64,000 nucleotides of DNA from Rossellomorea marisflavi (GCF_009806575.1 NZ_CP047095.1:538001-602000); one strand, 5' to 3'. Counted from the stretch's first letter, positions 27,002 through 36,018 are shown. Notes: generated by a model from the sequence alone, not told the origin. Numbers and translations: made by a program.

Positions 27002-27029
27002 TTGGAAATTCTTTATATTCATCTATGAT
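27002..27029 (+). promoter_or_regulatory. promoter of the PTS/alpha-mannosidase operon
   Basis: The -35 is TTGGAA (27002-27007) and the -10 is TATGAT (27024-27029), with a 16-bp spacer. The -10 is overlapped by a cre-like site. The predicted start of transcription falls about 50 nt before the IIA gene. Confidence 0.5.
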
Positions 27030-27040
27030 AGCGATTTCAT
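27025..27040 (+). promoter_or_regulatory. candidate cre (CcpA) site over the -10
   Basis: ATGATAGCGATTTCAT fits the 16-bp consensus WTGNAANCGNWWNCAW at 15 of 16 positions. Its place at the -10 and start region is the usual arrangement for repression in the presence of preferred sugars. Confidence 0.6.
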
Positions 27041-27087
27041 TATGATTGATTCATAAGCAAATCACAACAATATAAGGGGTGACACAA

Positions 27088-27537
27088 TTGCTACTATCAC
27101 CGGAGCTGATCTTCCTGGAGAAGGAATTCGACACGAAGGATGATGTCATGAACTTCATCGGGGATGTATCGGTTAAATTCAACATAACAGACAACAAAGA
27201 AGCATTGGTCAGGGACCTCTGGCAACGGGAGAAGGAATATTCAACAGGACTAGCTGAATCCGTCGCCCTGCCTCACACAAAGAGCGACGCCGTCATGGAG
27301 GCAAGGATTTGCTTCATCCGTTTGAAGAATGAAGTAGACTGGAACTCCTTGGACGGAAAGGACGTAAAGTACGTCTTCGGGATCCTCATGCCGAGCAGCA
27401 ATCTGGAGAATCTCCATTTGAAAGTCATCGCTTCCCTGGCAACCAATCTATTAGAGGATGAATTCAAGGAGAAGCTCGAGAGCCTTGAGACGGCAGAAGA
27501 ATTTTATCAGTACTTTACTAATCAAATAGGAGCGTGA
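27088..27537 (+). CDS. PTS fructose-type IIA component
   Basis: The 149-residue cytosolic PTS IIA protein accepts phosphate from HPr on the active-site His in SVALPHTKS (about residue 65). It passes the phosphate to IIB. It belongs to the fructose/mannitol/mannosylglycerate superfamily. The start is TTG at 27088, because AAGGGGTG lies 6 nt upstream; GTG at 27079 would overlap that site. It is the first gene of the IIA-IIB-IIC, alpha-mannosidase operon. Confidence 0.82.
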   Translation: MLLSPELIFLEKEFDTKDDVMNFIGDVSVKFNITDNKEALVRDLWQREKEYSTGLAESVALPHTKSDAVMEARICFIRLKNEVDWNSLDGKDVKYVFGILMPSSNLENLHLKVIASLATNLLEDEFKEKLESLETAEEFYQYFTNQIGA

Positions 27538-27542
27538 CCACT

Positions 27543-27863
27543 ATGAAAATTGTAGGCGTAACATCATGTATCGCAGGATTGGCCCATACACCGATGGCAG
27601 CGAAAGCGTTGGAGAAAGCAGGAGTGAAGCTTGGGTATGATGTGAAGATCGAGCAGCAGGGGGCCTTGGGGAAAGTAAATGAAATCACCCCTTTGGAAGC
27701 ATCTGAAGCAGATTTCGTCATCATCGCGGCTGATAAGGCGATTGAAGATATGGAACGCTTCGAAGGTAAACGCATCGTGCGGGTGAAAATTGGTCAGGCA
27801 GTCAGCAAAGCCGAGCTTGTACTTCAAAAAGCGGTAGAAGCCGTTCAAAAAGCAAACGCATAG
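27543..27863 (+). CDS. PTS fructose-type IIB component
   Basis: The 106-residue cytosolic IIB has its phospho-acceptor Cys in VTSCIAGLAHTPMAA (Cys9), followed by the AHT-x-MAA helix typical of fructose-type IIB. It transfers phosphate to the sugar bound by IIC. ATG 27543 follows ATAGGAG at 10 nt. A GTG nine bases earlier would be too close to that site. The gene begins 5 bp after the IIA stop, which implies coupled translation. Confidence 0.85.
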   Translation: MKIVGVTSCIAGLAHTPMAAKALEKAGVKLGYDVKIEQQGALGKVNEITPLEASEADFVIIAADKAIEDMERFEGKRIVRVKIGQAVSKAELVLQKAVEAVQKANA

Positions 27864-27883
27864 GGGCTAAAGGGGGACTTAAG

Positions 27884-28996
27884 ATGAAAAAGTGGTTATC
27901 GGAAGCAAAACAGCATTTGATGACAGGTATATCGTTCGCCCTACCGATCATCATCGGCGGATCGCTGGTGGTCGCCATCGCGAAAATGATCGGATTCGGA
28001 TTCGGGGTGAGCAACCTCGATGATTATGCAGACGCATCAGGCTTCCTGCATTATGTGTACCTCTTCCAGGGAGTCGGCTGGACGGCAATCGGACTCCTCA
28101 ATGTGATCCTTGCTGCTTACATCGCCTATTCGATCGGCGGGAAGCCGGCACTTGCCGCAGGATTTGTCGGTGGAAGCCTGGCCATCAGTACGAATGCAGG
28201 GTTCCTTGGAGCCGTGATCGCCGGATTCTTTGCCGGTTACCTCACGATCCTCATCAAGAACAAAGTTCAGATCAAGGGAGCAGCGGCAAGCACCGTACCG
28301 TTGATCATCCTTCCGCTCATCACCGTCGGCCTGACGGGGATCCTCATGGCCCTGGTATTGGGTGGACCTCTGGGCGCATTGAATCAGGGACTGATTGATT
28401 GGATCAATAGCATGACCCAGAGCGGAACGAATAAAGTCCTTCTGGCCGTCATCCTAGGGGCCATGATCGGATTCGATCTTGGTGGACCGGTCAATAAGGC
28501 AGCCTGGATGGCCGGTAACGCCTTATTGGCTTCCGGTATCTATCTACCGAACATCATGATCAATATCGCGATCTGCATCCCGCCGCTCGGCTATGCGATT
28601 GCGACCGTCATCCGCAGAAGCAAGTTCAACGCAACATTCCGTGAAGCAGGGAATGGTGCATGGATCATGGGGATGATCGGCATCACGGAAGGGGCGATCC
28701 CGTTCACCCTCCGTAATCCGCTGAAGATGATCCCGCTCAATATGATTGGATGTGCCGCCGGTGCAGCGATCACGATCCTGCTTGGTGCCTATGACAAGAT
28801 GCCACCGATCGGTGGACTATACGGAGCCATCTCCATCGGGAATCCGTTCGCATACTTGATCGGAGGAATCAGTGGAGCCCTCATCATCGCCATCGGTGCG
28901 GTACTCCTAGGTAACTTCAATGACGAAGAAGAAGTGAAAACATCCAAAACGGCAAAACCAACAGAAGAGGACGAGATCGAGCTCGTCTTAGAATAA
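27884..28996 (+). CDS. PTS fructose-type IIC permease
   Basis: The 370-residue membrane permease has about ten helices. It begins MKKWLSEAKQHLMTGISFAL, and its ALPIIIGGSLVVAIAKMIG and GGPVNKAAW segments are typical of fructose-type IIC domains. It translocates and, with phospho-IIB, phosphorylates a sugar. With the GH38 enzyme in the same operon, a mannosyl compound such as 2-O-alpha-mannosyl-D-glycerate is the likely substrate, by analogy with E. coli MngA/MngB; this is inference. In E. coli the domains are fused, and here they are separate genes. Confidence 0.85.
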   Translation: MKKWLSEAKQHLMTGISFALPIIIGGSLVVAIAKMIGFGFGVSNLDDYADASGFLHYVYLFQGVGWTAIGLLNVILAAYIAYSIGGKPALAAGFVGGSLAISTNAGFLGAVIAGFFAGYLTILIKNKVQIKGAAASTVPLIILPLITVGLTGILMALVLGGPLGALNQGLIDWINSMTQSGTNKVLLAVILGAMIGFDLGGPVNKAAWMAGNALLASGIYLPNIMINIAICIPPLGYAIATVIRRSKFNATFREAGNGAWIMGMIGITEGAIPFTLRNPLKMIPLNMIGCAAGAAITILLGAYDKMPPIGGLYGAISIGNPFAYLIGGISGALIIAIGAVLLGNFNDEEEVKTSKTAKPTEEDEIELVLE

Positions 28997-29006
28997 ATCA
29001 ATCGCC

Positions 29007-29028
29007 TGTCACGGAGAAATCCGTGACA
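29007..29028 (+). other. intercistronic stem-loop between IIC and alpha-mannosidase genes
   Basis: TGTCACGG-AGAAAT-CCGTGACA is a perfect 8-bp stem without a T run, placed 10 nt after the IIC stop. It could stabilise or mark a processing site in the operon mRNA rather than terminate it. Confidence 0.5.
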
Positions 29029-29088
29029 CGGCTATTTTCCAAGATCACTCATAAAGGAAGAGGAATCTCTTCTCCTCAGGAGGTCATC

Positions 29089-31719
29089 ATGTTGAAAGCA
29101 AAAACAAAAGTACACGTCATTCCCCATACACACTGGGATCGCGAATGGTATTTCACAACATCACGGTCGAAAATCTATCTTGCGAAGCAGGTGAAGGAAG
29201 TCCTTGAAACGCTTGAAAACAACGAGGATTTTAAGTACTACCTGCTGGATGCGCAGGCATCACTCCTAGATGACTACTTGAAATGGTATCCAGAAGACAG
29301 GGGGCGACTGGAAGCGTTGATCGCGGCTAAGCGCATCATGACAGGACCTTGGTATACACAGACCGACCAGCTGGTCATTTCGGGTGAATCCATCGTCCGG
29401 AACCTTTACTACGGACAAAGCATTGCAGAATCATTCGGTCACTCCATGGCGGTCGGCTATGTGCCCGACGCATTCGGGCAGGCGGCTCAAATGCCTCAGA
29501 TCTACAAGCAGTTCGGCATCGATACATTCCTCTTCTGGAGAGGGGTTGCCGATAATCGCTTGAAGCAGACGGAGTTCACCTGGAAGGGGTCGGATGGCAG
29601 TGAAGTCTTTGCCGTTCAGATTCCATTCGGTTACTACTACGGAGGAAATATCCCTGAAGGTGAGGACGATATCCTTCCATATCTCAATGAACAAGTCGGG
29701 AAGCTCGAAGCAAAAGCGTCTACAGAGCATGTTTATTTCCCGAATGGCTTTGACCAGGCTCCGATCCGCAAAAATCTGCCTGAGCTTATCAACCGATTCA
29801 ACGAGGTCGATGAGGAACGTGAGTATGTCTTGAACGAGCCAGAGCGCTTCCTTCAGGAGATCAAAGAAGCAGCCACTTCCCTGCCGGTATTGGAAGGGGA
29901 GCTGACAGAAGGGAAACACAGCCGGATCCATAAGACCATCTTCTCGACGAGGGCGGACCTCAAGCAATTGAACAACCAGATCGAGAACTTCATCACGAAT
30001 ACATTGGAGCCTGTCCTCACAATCAGCCATTCCCTCGGACACGACTATCCTCATGAGACCGTAGCAGAGATCTGGAAGCTCATGTTCGAGAATGCCGCTC
30101 ATGATAGCATCGGCGGTTGCAACAGCGATACGACCAATCAGGATGTCTTCTTCCGGTATAAGCAGGCGCGGGATCTCGGGGACAATTTCCTTGAGCTGCA
30201 TATGCGTATGATCGCTCAGAAGATCAATCAGGAAGAGACCTTCTCCTTCACAGTATTCAATGCACTGCCTTATGTACGGAAGGGATATGTGGAATTCGAC
30301 GCCTATCTCCCGGAGAAGGAATTCACGATCCGTGATGTCAACGGTGAACAGTTGCCCTTCACCATCAAAGAAAAAACCGAGTTGACCGATTATGTGCTCA
30401 ATCAGCATATCTATCTCAATCCAAGCAAGAAAGTCTATCTGCCCGAGAAGGTATATGCAGCCAAACTGGTTGTCAAAGTCAATGACATCCCGTCCCTCGG
30501 ATATTCTCAGTTCTATTTTGATCTGAAAGAAAACGAACTTGGAGATCAACCGAATGAAAAAGTCGATAGCATTGAAAATGACCACTACCGCATCCAATTT
30601 GAAGATGATTGCACCCTGACCATTACGCATAAGCCGACAGGAAGCGTCTATAAGAATCAAATGATCTTTGAAGAAAACGGGGACGATGGGGATTCATACA
30701 ACTACTCACCGCCGCGCAAAGATCTGATCATCAGCTCTGTCGGGTCGGATGGAACGGTGGACGTGGGAAGGAATGCCGTAGAGGAAATCATGAACATCAA
30801 TCTGTTGATGGAAGTACCACGTGACCTGGAAGAACGGGCCGATGGGAAATGCTCTGTGGATATGCCTCTGTCTGTAACGGTAGTACTTCGTTCAGGAGAT
30901 CCGCTCATCCACTTTAACGTAGACTTGGATAACCAGGCACTCAGTCACCGCCTTCGCGTAGTGTTCGCAACGGATATTGCGTCCAAGTTCTCCTACGCAG
31001 ATCAGCCTTTTGGTATAATCAAGAGACCAGTTGCCCTTCCGGAACTGGATGTGTGGGAAGAAGAAGAGTGGCAGGAAAAGCCGATTTCCATCGAACCGAT
31101 GCAAAGTTTCGTGAACGTGCATGATGAGGGTCATGGATTCACGGTCTTCACAGAAGGAGTCCGTGAGTATGAAATCATCGGGGAGCACTTCGACACGATT
31201 GCGCTCACCCTGTTCCGCACGTTCGGATATATGGGTAAAGAGGATCTTCTATACAGACCTGGTCGTGCTTCTGGGGAGAAAATCATCGAGACTCCGGATG
31301 CACAAATGATCGGTGAGCTGAAGTTCACCTTTGCATACCAGATGAATACAGGCGGCTTCGATGATGCAGAGCTTGTCAGGACAGCGAAGGAGTACCTGTC
31401 GCCGCTTACGGTGTATCAACTGGCAGACTTCCTTAATGGGCGCTTGATCTTCTCGAATCGCGATGAAGAAGCGCAGTTTGAAAAGGAATACAGCCTGTTT
31501 GAAGTCAGTCCTGACCACACAGCTGCAGTGAGTGCCATCAAAAAAGCAGAACGGTCGGATGCTTACATCCTGCGATGCTTCAATCCGTACGAGACTTTAA
31601 GTTCCAGGGTTGATATAAAGGATCACACGTTGGAAGCAGTGGCCCTGAACGAAACAACAGCTATGGAAAACATCAAGGACTTGTCACACTGTCAGCTACA
31701 AACCTACGTTATAAAATAA
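29089..31719 (+). CDS. mngB: GH38 alpha-mannosidase (mannosylglycerate-hydrolase-like)
   Basis: The 876-residue cytosolic glycoside hydrolase has the GH38 zinc site HTHWD (His15, Asp17), the nucleophile region GYVPDAFGQ (Asp127) and the second metal pair AHDSIGGCN (His338, Asp339). The C-terminal beta-sandwich domains are complete. Such enzymes cut phosphorylated alpha-mannosides imported by a PTS, and the E. coli homologue MngB releases mannose-6-phosphate and glycerate. ATG 29089 follows a perfect AGGAGG. An in-frame start 22 codons earlier lacks a site. The exact substrate is inferred from the neighbours. Confidence 0.82.
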   Translation: MLKAKTKVHVIPHTHWDREWYFTTSRSKIYLAKQVKEVLETLENNEDFKYYLLDAQASLLDDYLKWYPEDRGRLEALIAAKRIMTGPWYTQTDQLVISGESIVRNLYYGQSIAESFGHSMAVGYVPDAFGQAAQMPQIYKQFGIDTFLFWRGVADNRLKQTEFTWKGSDGSEVFAVQIPFGYYYGGNIPEGEDDILPYLNEQVGKLEAKASTEHVYFPNGFDQAPIRKNLPELINRFNEVDEEREYVLNEPERFLQEIKEAATSLPVLEGELTEGKHSRIHKTIFSTRADLKQLNNQIENFITNTLEPVLTISHSLGHDYPHETVAEIWKLMFENAAHDSIGGCNSDTTNQDVFFRYKQARDLGDNFLELHMRMIAQKINQEETFSFTVFNALPYVRKGYVEFDAYLPEKEFTIRDVNGEQLPFTIKEKTELTDYVLNQHIYLNPSKKVYLPEKVYAAKLVVKVNDIPSLGYSQFYFDLKENELGDQPNEKVDSIENDHYRIQFEDDCTLTITHKPTGSVYKNQMIFEENGDDGDSYNYSPPRKDLIISSVGSDGTVDVGRNAVEEIMNINLLMEVPRDLEERADGKCSVDMPLSVTVVLRSGDPLIHFNVDLDNQALSHRLRVVFATDIASKFSYADQPFGIIKRPVALPELDVWEEEEWQEKPISIEPMQSFVNVHDEGHGFTVFTEGVREYEIIGEHFDTIALTLFRTFGYMGKEDLLYRPGRASGEKIIETPDAQMIGELKFTFAYQMNTGGFDDAELVRTAKEYLSPLTVYQLADFLNGRLIFSNRDEEAQFEKEYSLFEVSPDHTAAVSAIKKAERSDAYILRCFNPYETLSSRVDIKDHTLEAVALNETTAMENIKDLSHCQLQTYVIK

Positions 31720-31728
31720 ATGCAATCA

Positions 31729-31756
31729 TAGGGGTGTTCCCCCTATGATTGTTCTC
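31729..31756 (+). terminator. terminator after the alpha-mannosidase gene
   Basis: CAATCATAGGGG pairs perfectly with CCCCTATGATTG across TGTTC. The T tract behind it is short (TTCTCGTT), so partial read-through into the regulator gene is likely. Confidence 0.65.
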
Positions 31757-31787
31757 GTTGGGTGGCAGTCGAAAAGAGGAGATGCAA

Positions 31788-33701
31788 TTGAACTTATTCT
31801 TGAATAAACGCCTTGCCGGAATCTTTCAATCGTTCCTGGAGAGGGATGGATGGCTGCCTGATGAGATGGCATCCCATTTTGATGTCTCCACGCGCACCAT
31901 CAGAACCGATATAAAAAAGCTCAATGATAGTCTAGCATCCTATGGAGCCGAGATTGCCCTTGAACGACAGAAAGGGTACCACCTCCTGGTATGGGAAAAA
32001 GAAGCGTTTGAGGGTTTATGTGAGCAATTCAACCGCCAGCATGTGGTCCAGGACGACCCGGATTACCGGGTTCAATACGTATTGAAATCCCTCCTGCTAT
32101 CAAAAGGATACACGAAGCTCGAAGACCTGGCCGATCAGATGTTCATCAGCAGGGCCACGCTGAACAACGATATGAAAAATGTTCGCAGGATCCTGACAGG
32201 GTATCATCTGGAACTGTCTTCAAAACCGGGCCACGGGGTAAGAGTGGACGGGGAAGAAAAGAACATCCGATTCTGCCTTGCGAAAAATCTATCGCAAGGT
32301 TCCTCCGAAATCGGTCGGACAAGCGCCCTTCATCGCTTTTTTGACATGAAGGAGTTAGAGAAGATCTCCACCATTCTGACGGCTCAGTTTAGACAGCACT
32401 CGTTGAATCTGCCGGATATCGCTTTGGAAAATCTCATCATCCATACAGCCATTTCCATCGAACGCATCCGTGCAGAGCACCCCATTTCGGTTTTCGCCAC
32501 ATTTGAAGCGCCGGTCGACTATCAGCAATTGGCAGAAACCATCGTGAGCGACCTTGAGGAAACATTCTCCCTCGAATTCTCGGATGCGGAGAAGATTTAC
32601 TTCCTTCTTCAGATCATGAGCAAGGTGCGACCAAAGGTGAAGGATGGGGACTACATGGCAGATGAGCAGCATGAGCTCGTCCTCGATATGCTCGAGTACA
32701 TCTATAAGCGGCATCATTATGATCTCCGCTCCGATACCCAGTTGAAATCAGATCTCATTTCTCACCTGAAGGCCATGTTCTACCGGATCCGATTCAATAT
32801 GAATATGAAGAACCCCCTCCTGGACCATATCAAAATCAATTATCCCGTTGCCTATGAGGTCACCCTTGGAGCAGTGAAGGAAGTGCAGGACCGGTTCCCG
32901 AGCACGGTGAACGATGATGAGCTCGGTTACCTCGTCCTTCATATCGGGGCAGCCCTTGAGCGGAAGTATTTCCTCGAGTCAGACCGAAAAAAAGTGGCAC
33001 TCATCGTCTGCGGGACAGGGCTCGGCACCGCCCGTCTCCTGGAGACGAAGCTGCGTGCCACCTTCAGGGACCTGGTGATCACGGATCTCATTTCCCTTTA
33101 TGAATATGAACATCGGGAAAGCATCAGTGAAGACATCGTCATCTCGACAGTCAAATTGTCCAAAAAGAACAAGCCCGTGGCGATTGTCAGTCCTTTCCTG
33201 ACAGAGGATGAATCGAAGCAGATAGAAGCCATCATGAATGAGTCGATCCTGAAATCCACCATGCTCACGACCTATTTCAGGCCGCTTCTATTCCGCCACA
33301 TAGAAGGTAAGGTGGACAAGGAGAGCCTGCTTAAAAGCATGAGTGAGCAGTTGGAAGCGGAAGACTTCGTGGATCCGGACTTCCATGCATCGGTTCTTGA
33401 ACGGGAGTCCCTCGGTTCCACTGCAATCGGAAAAGGGATCGCCATACCGCATCCCCTCGGACTGATTGCCAAGGAAACCATCATCAACATCGCCATCCTG
33501 GATCACCCGGTCGAATGGAATGACGGGCATGAAGTAGGTGTCGTATTCCTCATCGCCATGGGGAATAAAAACTACGAAGAAGCAACCAAAATCTATGATC
33601 TCTTCATCGAATTCACCGAAAGCAAGCGGTATAAGGAACTGTTGAAATGCCGTTCTTTCGAAGATTTCGTTGCCCTGTCAAACGTCATCATGGATAAATG
33701 A
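31788..33701 (+). CDS. PRD-containing PTS transcriptional activator (MtlR/ManR-like)
   Basis: The 637-residue regulator has an N-terminal helix-turn-helix (about 10-60, with DVSTRTIRTDIKKLN) and a second Mga-like HTH region. Two PRD domains follow (about 170-270 and 280-385). A IIB-like domain has Cys in LIVCGTGLGTARLLE (near 408), and a C-terminal IIA domain has His in GIAIPHP (near 550). PTS phosphorylation at these sites switches activity by sugar supply. It is adjacent to the PTS/GH38 genes and probably activates them. The TTG start at 31788 has GAGGAG six nt upstream. A longer upstream start has no site. Confidence 0.85.
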   Translation: MNLFLNKRLAGIFQSFLERDGWLPDEMASHFDVSTRTIRTDIKKLNDSLASYGAEIALERQKGYHLLVWEKEAFEGLCEQFNRQHVVQDDPDYRVQYVLKSLLLSKGYTKLEDLADQMFISRATLNNDMKNVRRILTGYHLELSSKPGHGVRVDGEEKNIRFCLAKNLSQGSSEIGRTSALHRFFDMKELEKISTILTAQFRQHSLNLPDIALENLIIHTAISIERIRAEHPISVFATFEAPVDYQQLAETIVSDLEETFSLEFSDAEKIYFLLQIMSKVRPKVKDGDYMADEQHELVLDMLEYIYKRHHYDLRSDTQLKSDLISHLKAMFYRIRFNMNMKNPLLDHIKINYPVAYEVTLGAVKEVQDRFPSTVNDDELGYLVLHIGAALERKYFLESDRKKVALIVCGTGLGTARLLETKLRATFRDLVITDLISLYEYEHRESISEDIVISTVKLSKKNKPVAIVSPFLTEDESKQIEAIMNESILKSTMLTTYFRPLLFRHIEGKVDKESLLKSMSEQLEAEDFVDPDFHASVLERESLGSTAIGKGIAIPHPLGLIAKETIINIAILDHPVEWNDGHEVGVVFLIAMGNKNYEEATKIYDLFIEFTESKRYKELLKCRSFEDFVALSNVIMDK

Positions 33702-33703
33702 AG

Positions 33704-33736
33704 AACCACCCCGGTTATGAGGCCCGGGGTGGTTTT
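33704..33736 (+). terminator. terminator after the PRD regulator
   Basis: AACCACCCCGG pairs with CCGGGGTGGTT and TTTT follows. Confidence 0.85.
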
Positions 33737-33797
33737 CTACTTTATGAGTGAGGCATGAAAAAACAGCCGGTTACGTGATGGATGTCTGCTTATGCCC

Positions 33798-34340
33798 TTA
33801 GAATAATTTATACCAGTATAAAGTGGCTTCGATATGTGGGTTATAGGACTGCTTCAGGGTGTCAACACCGCCCAGTTTGAACCCTTGTTTTATGTAAAAT
33901 CTGCATGCATCGAGATTATCATCCTGTGCTTCGAGCGACATGCCAATAAGACTTCGTTCCAGTGCCCACTCCTCTGCTTGATGTAAGAGCGCCTTCCCGA
34001 CTCCGCTACCTCGGTACTCTCGTTTCGTTGCGATGTTTTCGATATAACAGAATCGATTCCACTCTTTCACGACTCGAATCTGCCCTATGCAGCGATTGTT
34101 CAGATAAGCTAAGAAGACTGTTTTGTCCTCCCGGTTGATATAATGGCTCCATTCAAGGTTGTCGTCGGGAAAACGTGTTTCTGTCGCTTCATCAAAAAGA
34201 ACTTCTTCGTAGGACCACTTTCCCGATTGTAAGCGGGGGACGACTCGGCCGTATATTCTGAAGGGGTCATTTGTTTTGTTAATGTCTTCTATTAGATCAT
34301 CGGTTAATGGAGAGATGATGAGTTTGCTTTCGTGAGTCAA
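33798..34340 (-). CDS. satA: GNAT acetyltransferase, SatA-like (streptothricin acetyltransferase family)
   Basis: The 180-residue acetyl-CoA-dependent acetyltransferase has the GNAT core motif YRGSGVGKALL (acetyl-CoA pyrophosphate loop, about 113-123), a preceding IENIATKREYR strand and a C-terminal SLEAQDDNLDACRFYIKQGF segment. The pattern, including NDPFRIYGRVVPR and YINREDKTVFLAY, resembles B. subtilis SatA (YyaR), which acetylates streptothricin. Confidence in resistance as the actual function is moderate, since GNAT substrates vary. Confidence 0.72.
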   Translation of the reverse strand: MTHESKLIISPLTDDLIEDINKTNDPFRIYGRVVPRLQSGKWSYEEVLFDEATETRFPDDNLEWSHYINREDKTVFLAYLNNRCIGQIRVVKEWNRFCYIENIATKREYRGSGVGKALLHQAEEWALERSLIGMSLEAQDDNLDACRFYIKQGFKLGGVDTLKQSYNPHIEATLYWYKLF

Positions 34341-34486
34341 TCGTATGCACTTCCTTTCTGGTCTGGTTTTGGGATCGATCTTTTTCAGCCGATTGTTGAT
34401 GTATCCTCTTTTATAATTCCATAAAAAGTGAATGACTCCTTGTTTGGGTGATAAGCATTCTTGGTAGGGGTGTGTCTTTGGATAGG

Positions 34487-34614
34487 GTCCGTTCCCTTCC
34501 GCTGCAGGGATTTGCTTTCCGCGGGGAGCAAGTCGAGCCTCTTCGTGCCTGCGGGGTCTCGATCATCCCCCTTTTCCGCAGGAGTCAAATCCCTTCCGCT
34601 CCAGTCCACTCTGT
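34487..34614 (-). repeat. hairpin repeat, subfamily B, copy 1 of locus 2
   Basis: The core spans 34507-34593 with outer stem GGGATTTG/CAAATCCC. Read on the minus strand, it is flanked by AGCGGAAGGGA on both sides. It is the first of three B units spaced 240-245 bp apart. Confidence 0.85.
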
Positions 34615-34730
34615 GATGTTGATTAGAAGTGCGATGAATTGCTCTTTCATAGATCAGGAGGTAAAAGGTAAAGTCATTCGAATTTTAAAGTCATCGTTTG
34701 GTTCATAGGGAGGGGGGACTCATGAAGAGT

Positions 34731-34860
34731 GGTCCGTTCCCTTCCGCTGCAGGGATTTGCTTTCCGCGGGGAGCAAGTCGAGCCTCCTCGTGCCTGCGGG
34801 GTCTTGATCATCCTCCTTTTCCGCAGGAGTCAAATCCCTTTCGCTTCAGTGCACTCTGTG
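34731..34860 (-). repeat. hairpin repeat, subfamily B, copy 2 of locus 2
   Basis: The core spans 34752-34838 with the same outer stem. The sequence between this and copy 1 is itself repeated before copy 3 (ATTTTAAAGTCATCG and CATGAAGAGTGG blocks), so whole units of about 240 bp were duplicated. Confidence 0.85.
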
Positions 34861-34970
34861 ATGTTGATTAGAAGTGAGATGGATTTCCATTCTAAAGGTT
34901 AGGAGGTAAAGTCATTCAAATTTTAAAGTCATCGTTTCGTTCATAGTGAGGGGGGATGCTCATGAAGAGT

Positions 34971-35100
34971 GGTCCGTTCCCTTCCGCTGCAGGGATTTGC
35001 TTTCCACGGGGAGCAAGTCGAGCCTCCTCGTGCCTGCGGGGTCTTGATCATCCTCCTTTTCCGCAGGAGTCAAATCCCTTTCGCTTCAGTCCACTAAGTG
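34971..35100 (-). repeat. hairpin repeat, subfamily B, copy 3 of locus 2
   Basis: The core spans 34992-35078. One change, CCACGGGG for CCGCGGGG, slightly weakens the inner stem. Confidence 0.85.
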
Positions 35101-35212
35101 CTAGTTGAGTAGGCGGTACTCTTCTAATCATTCTTTCTTTAAAACTAGTTCGAAGAAGAATGTATTTTAAAACTATTAGAGCGGTGATAGAGTACAATGC
35201 TCATCAATTCGC

Positions 35213-35342
35213 ACAAAGTGCAGTGCAGCGGAGGCCACCCGACTCCTATGGGAAAAGCGGGCAGGGTGAGACCCTGCAGGCTTGCCGAAGCGGCTCACCG
35301 CACGCCCCATGGAAAGCGGGTGGCCGCAGCGGAACGGAACGT
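35213..35342 (+). repeat. hairpin repeat, subfamily A, copy 1 of locus 2
   Basis: The core spans 35233-35325 with perfect outer stem GGCCACCCG/CGGGTGGCC, perfect internal GCAGGGT-GAG-ACCCTGC, and GCAGCGGA as an exact 8-bp direct repeat abutting both ends. The companion hairpin AAACAGG...CCTGTTT follows near 35369-35393. Confidence 0.88.
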
Positions 35343-35507
35343 CCCATTCTTCCCGCAATCCTATATGAAAACAGGATGTTGATTCCCTGTTTGGATTCCT
35401 CTCTTCCCCATATTCACATAACATAGTACACCTTCCCTTAATCCTTTCATAATGGGGAAATTATCTTGCGCCGAACCAGTGGGATACCACTCCGATGCAC
35501 ATAGTGC

Positions 35508-35592
35508 AGTGTAGCGGAGGTCACCCGACTCCAATGGGAAAAGCGGCTCACCGCACGCCCCATGGAAAGCGGGTGACCGCAGCGGAACGGAA
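35508..35592 (+). repeat. hairpin repeat, subfamily A, internally deleted copy
   Basis: The core spans 35519-35578, only 60 bp. The terminal hairpin has been lost by deletion between two GCGG repeats. Its outer stem is GGTCACCCG/CGGGTGACC, so both arms carry matching changes relative to the other A copies. Confidence 0.82.
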
Positions 35593-35796
35593 CGATCCAA
35601 ACCTTCCTTCACTCCCCAATTAAAGAAGGATGTCGATTCCCTGTAACGAATCAGTCGAAATCCCGCCTACACCAAAAGAGTCTTATAGACTGAGGAAGGA
35701 ACCATTTAATAGTTCTTCCACCTCTTCTAAAATATGTTTTATCCCCTAAAAGTCGGGTAAATAAGTACTACTTACAACGATAGGGGAAGATGAACG

Positions 35797-36018
35797 TTGA
35801 CCTACTTGAACAGAGGCAAAGAACGGATAAAATTTGACTGTGAAGGCGACCGGATGGACTTACATATTCTTCAATGTATGCAGTGTTCAAGCGAATTCAG
35901 GTCGACAATGGAAGAGGCTTTCACGTGTAACACATGCCAAGACGCAAAGTCACCCGTATCCGGATTCAAAGTCATTGGGATGATTGAGAAGCAAATAGGG
36001 AATGGGGTGCACGCATGA
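35797..36018 (+). CDS. small zinc-ribbon protein (unknown function)
   Basis: The 73-residue protein has two CxxC pairs, CMQC (residues 27-30) and CNTC (43-46), consistent with one zinc ribbon. TTG 35797 has AGGGGAAG seven nt upstream. A shorter form from ATG 35854 is possible but has a poorer site. It overlaps the next short gene by ATGA. I recognise no named family. Confidence 0.6.
   Translation: MTYLNRGKERIKFDCEGDRMDLHILQCMQCSSEFRSTMEEAFTCNTCQDAKSPVSGFKVIGMIEKQIGNGVHA

Noticed and set aside
29431-30660. 409-codon open frame on the minus strand inside the alpha-mannosidase gene
   Set aside because: The plus-strand gene has a complete GH38 active site. The antisense frame has no ribosome-binding site, no known motifs and arises from codon bias.
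34487-35592. CRISPR-like array
   Set aside because: Units are over 200 bp, the repeats are hairpins of about 90 bp in two orientations, the intervening DNA is itself repeated and no cas genes are present.
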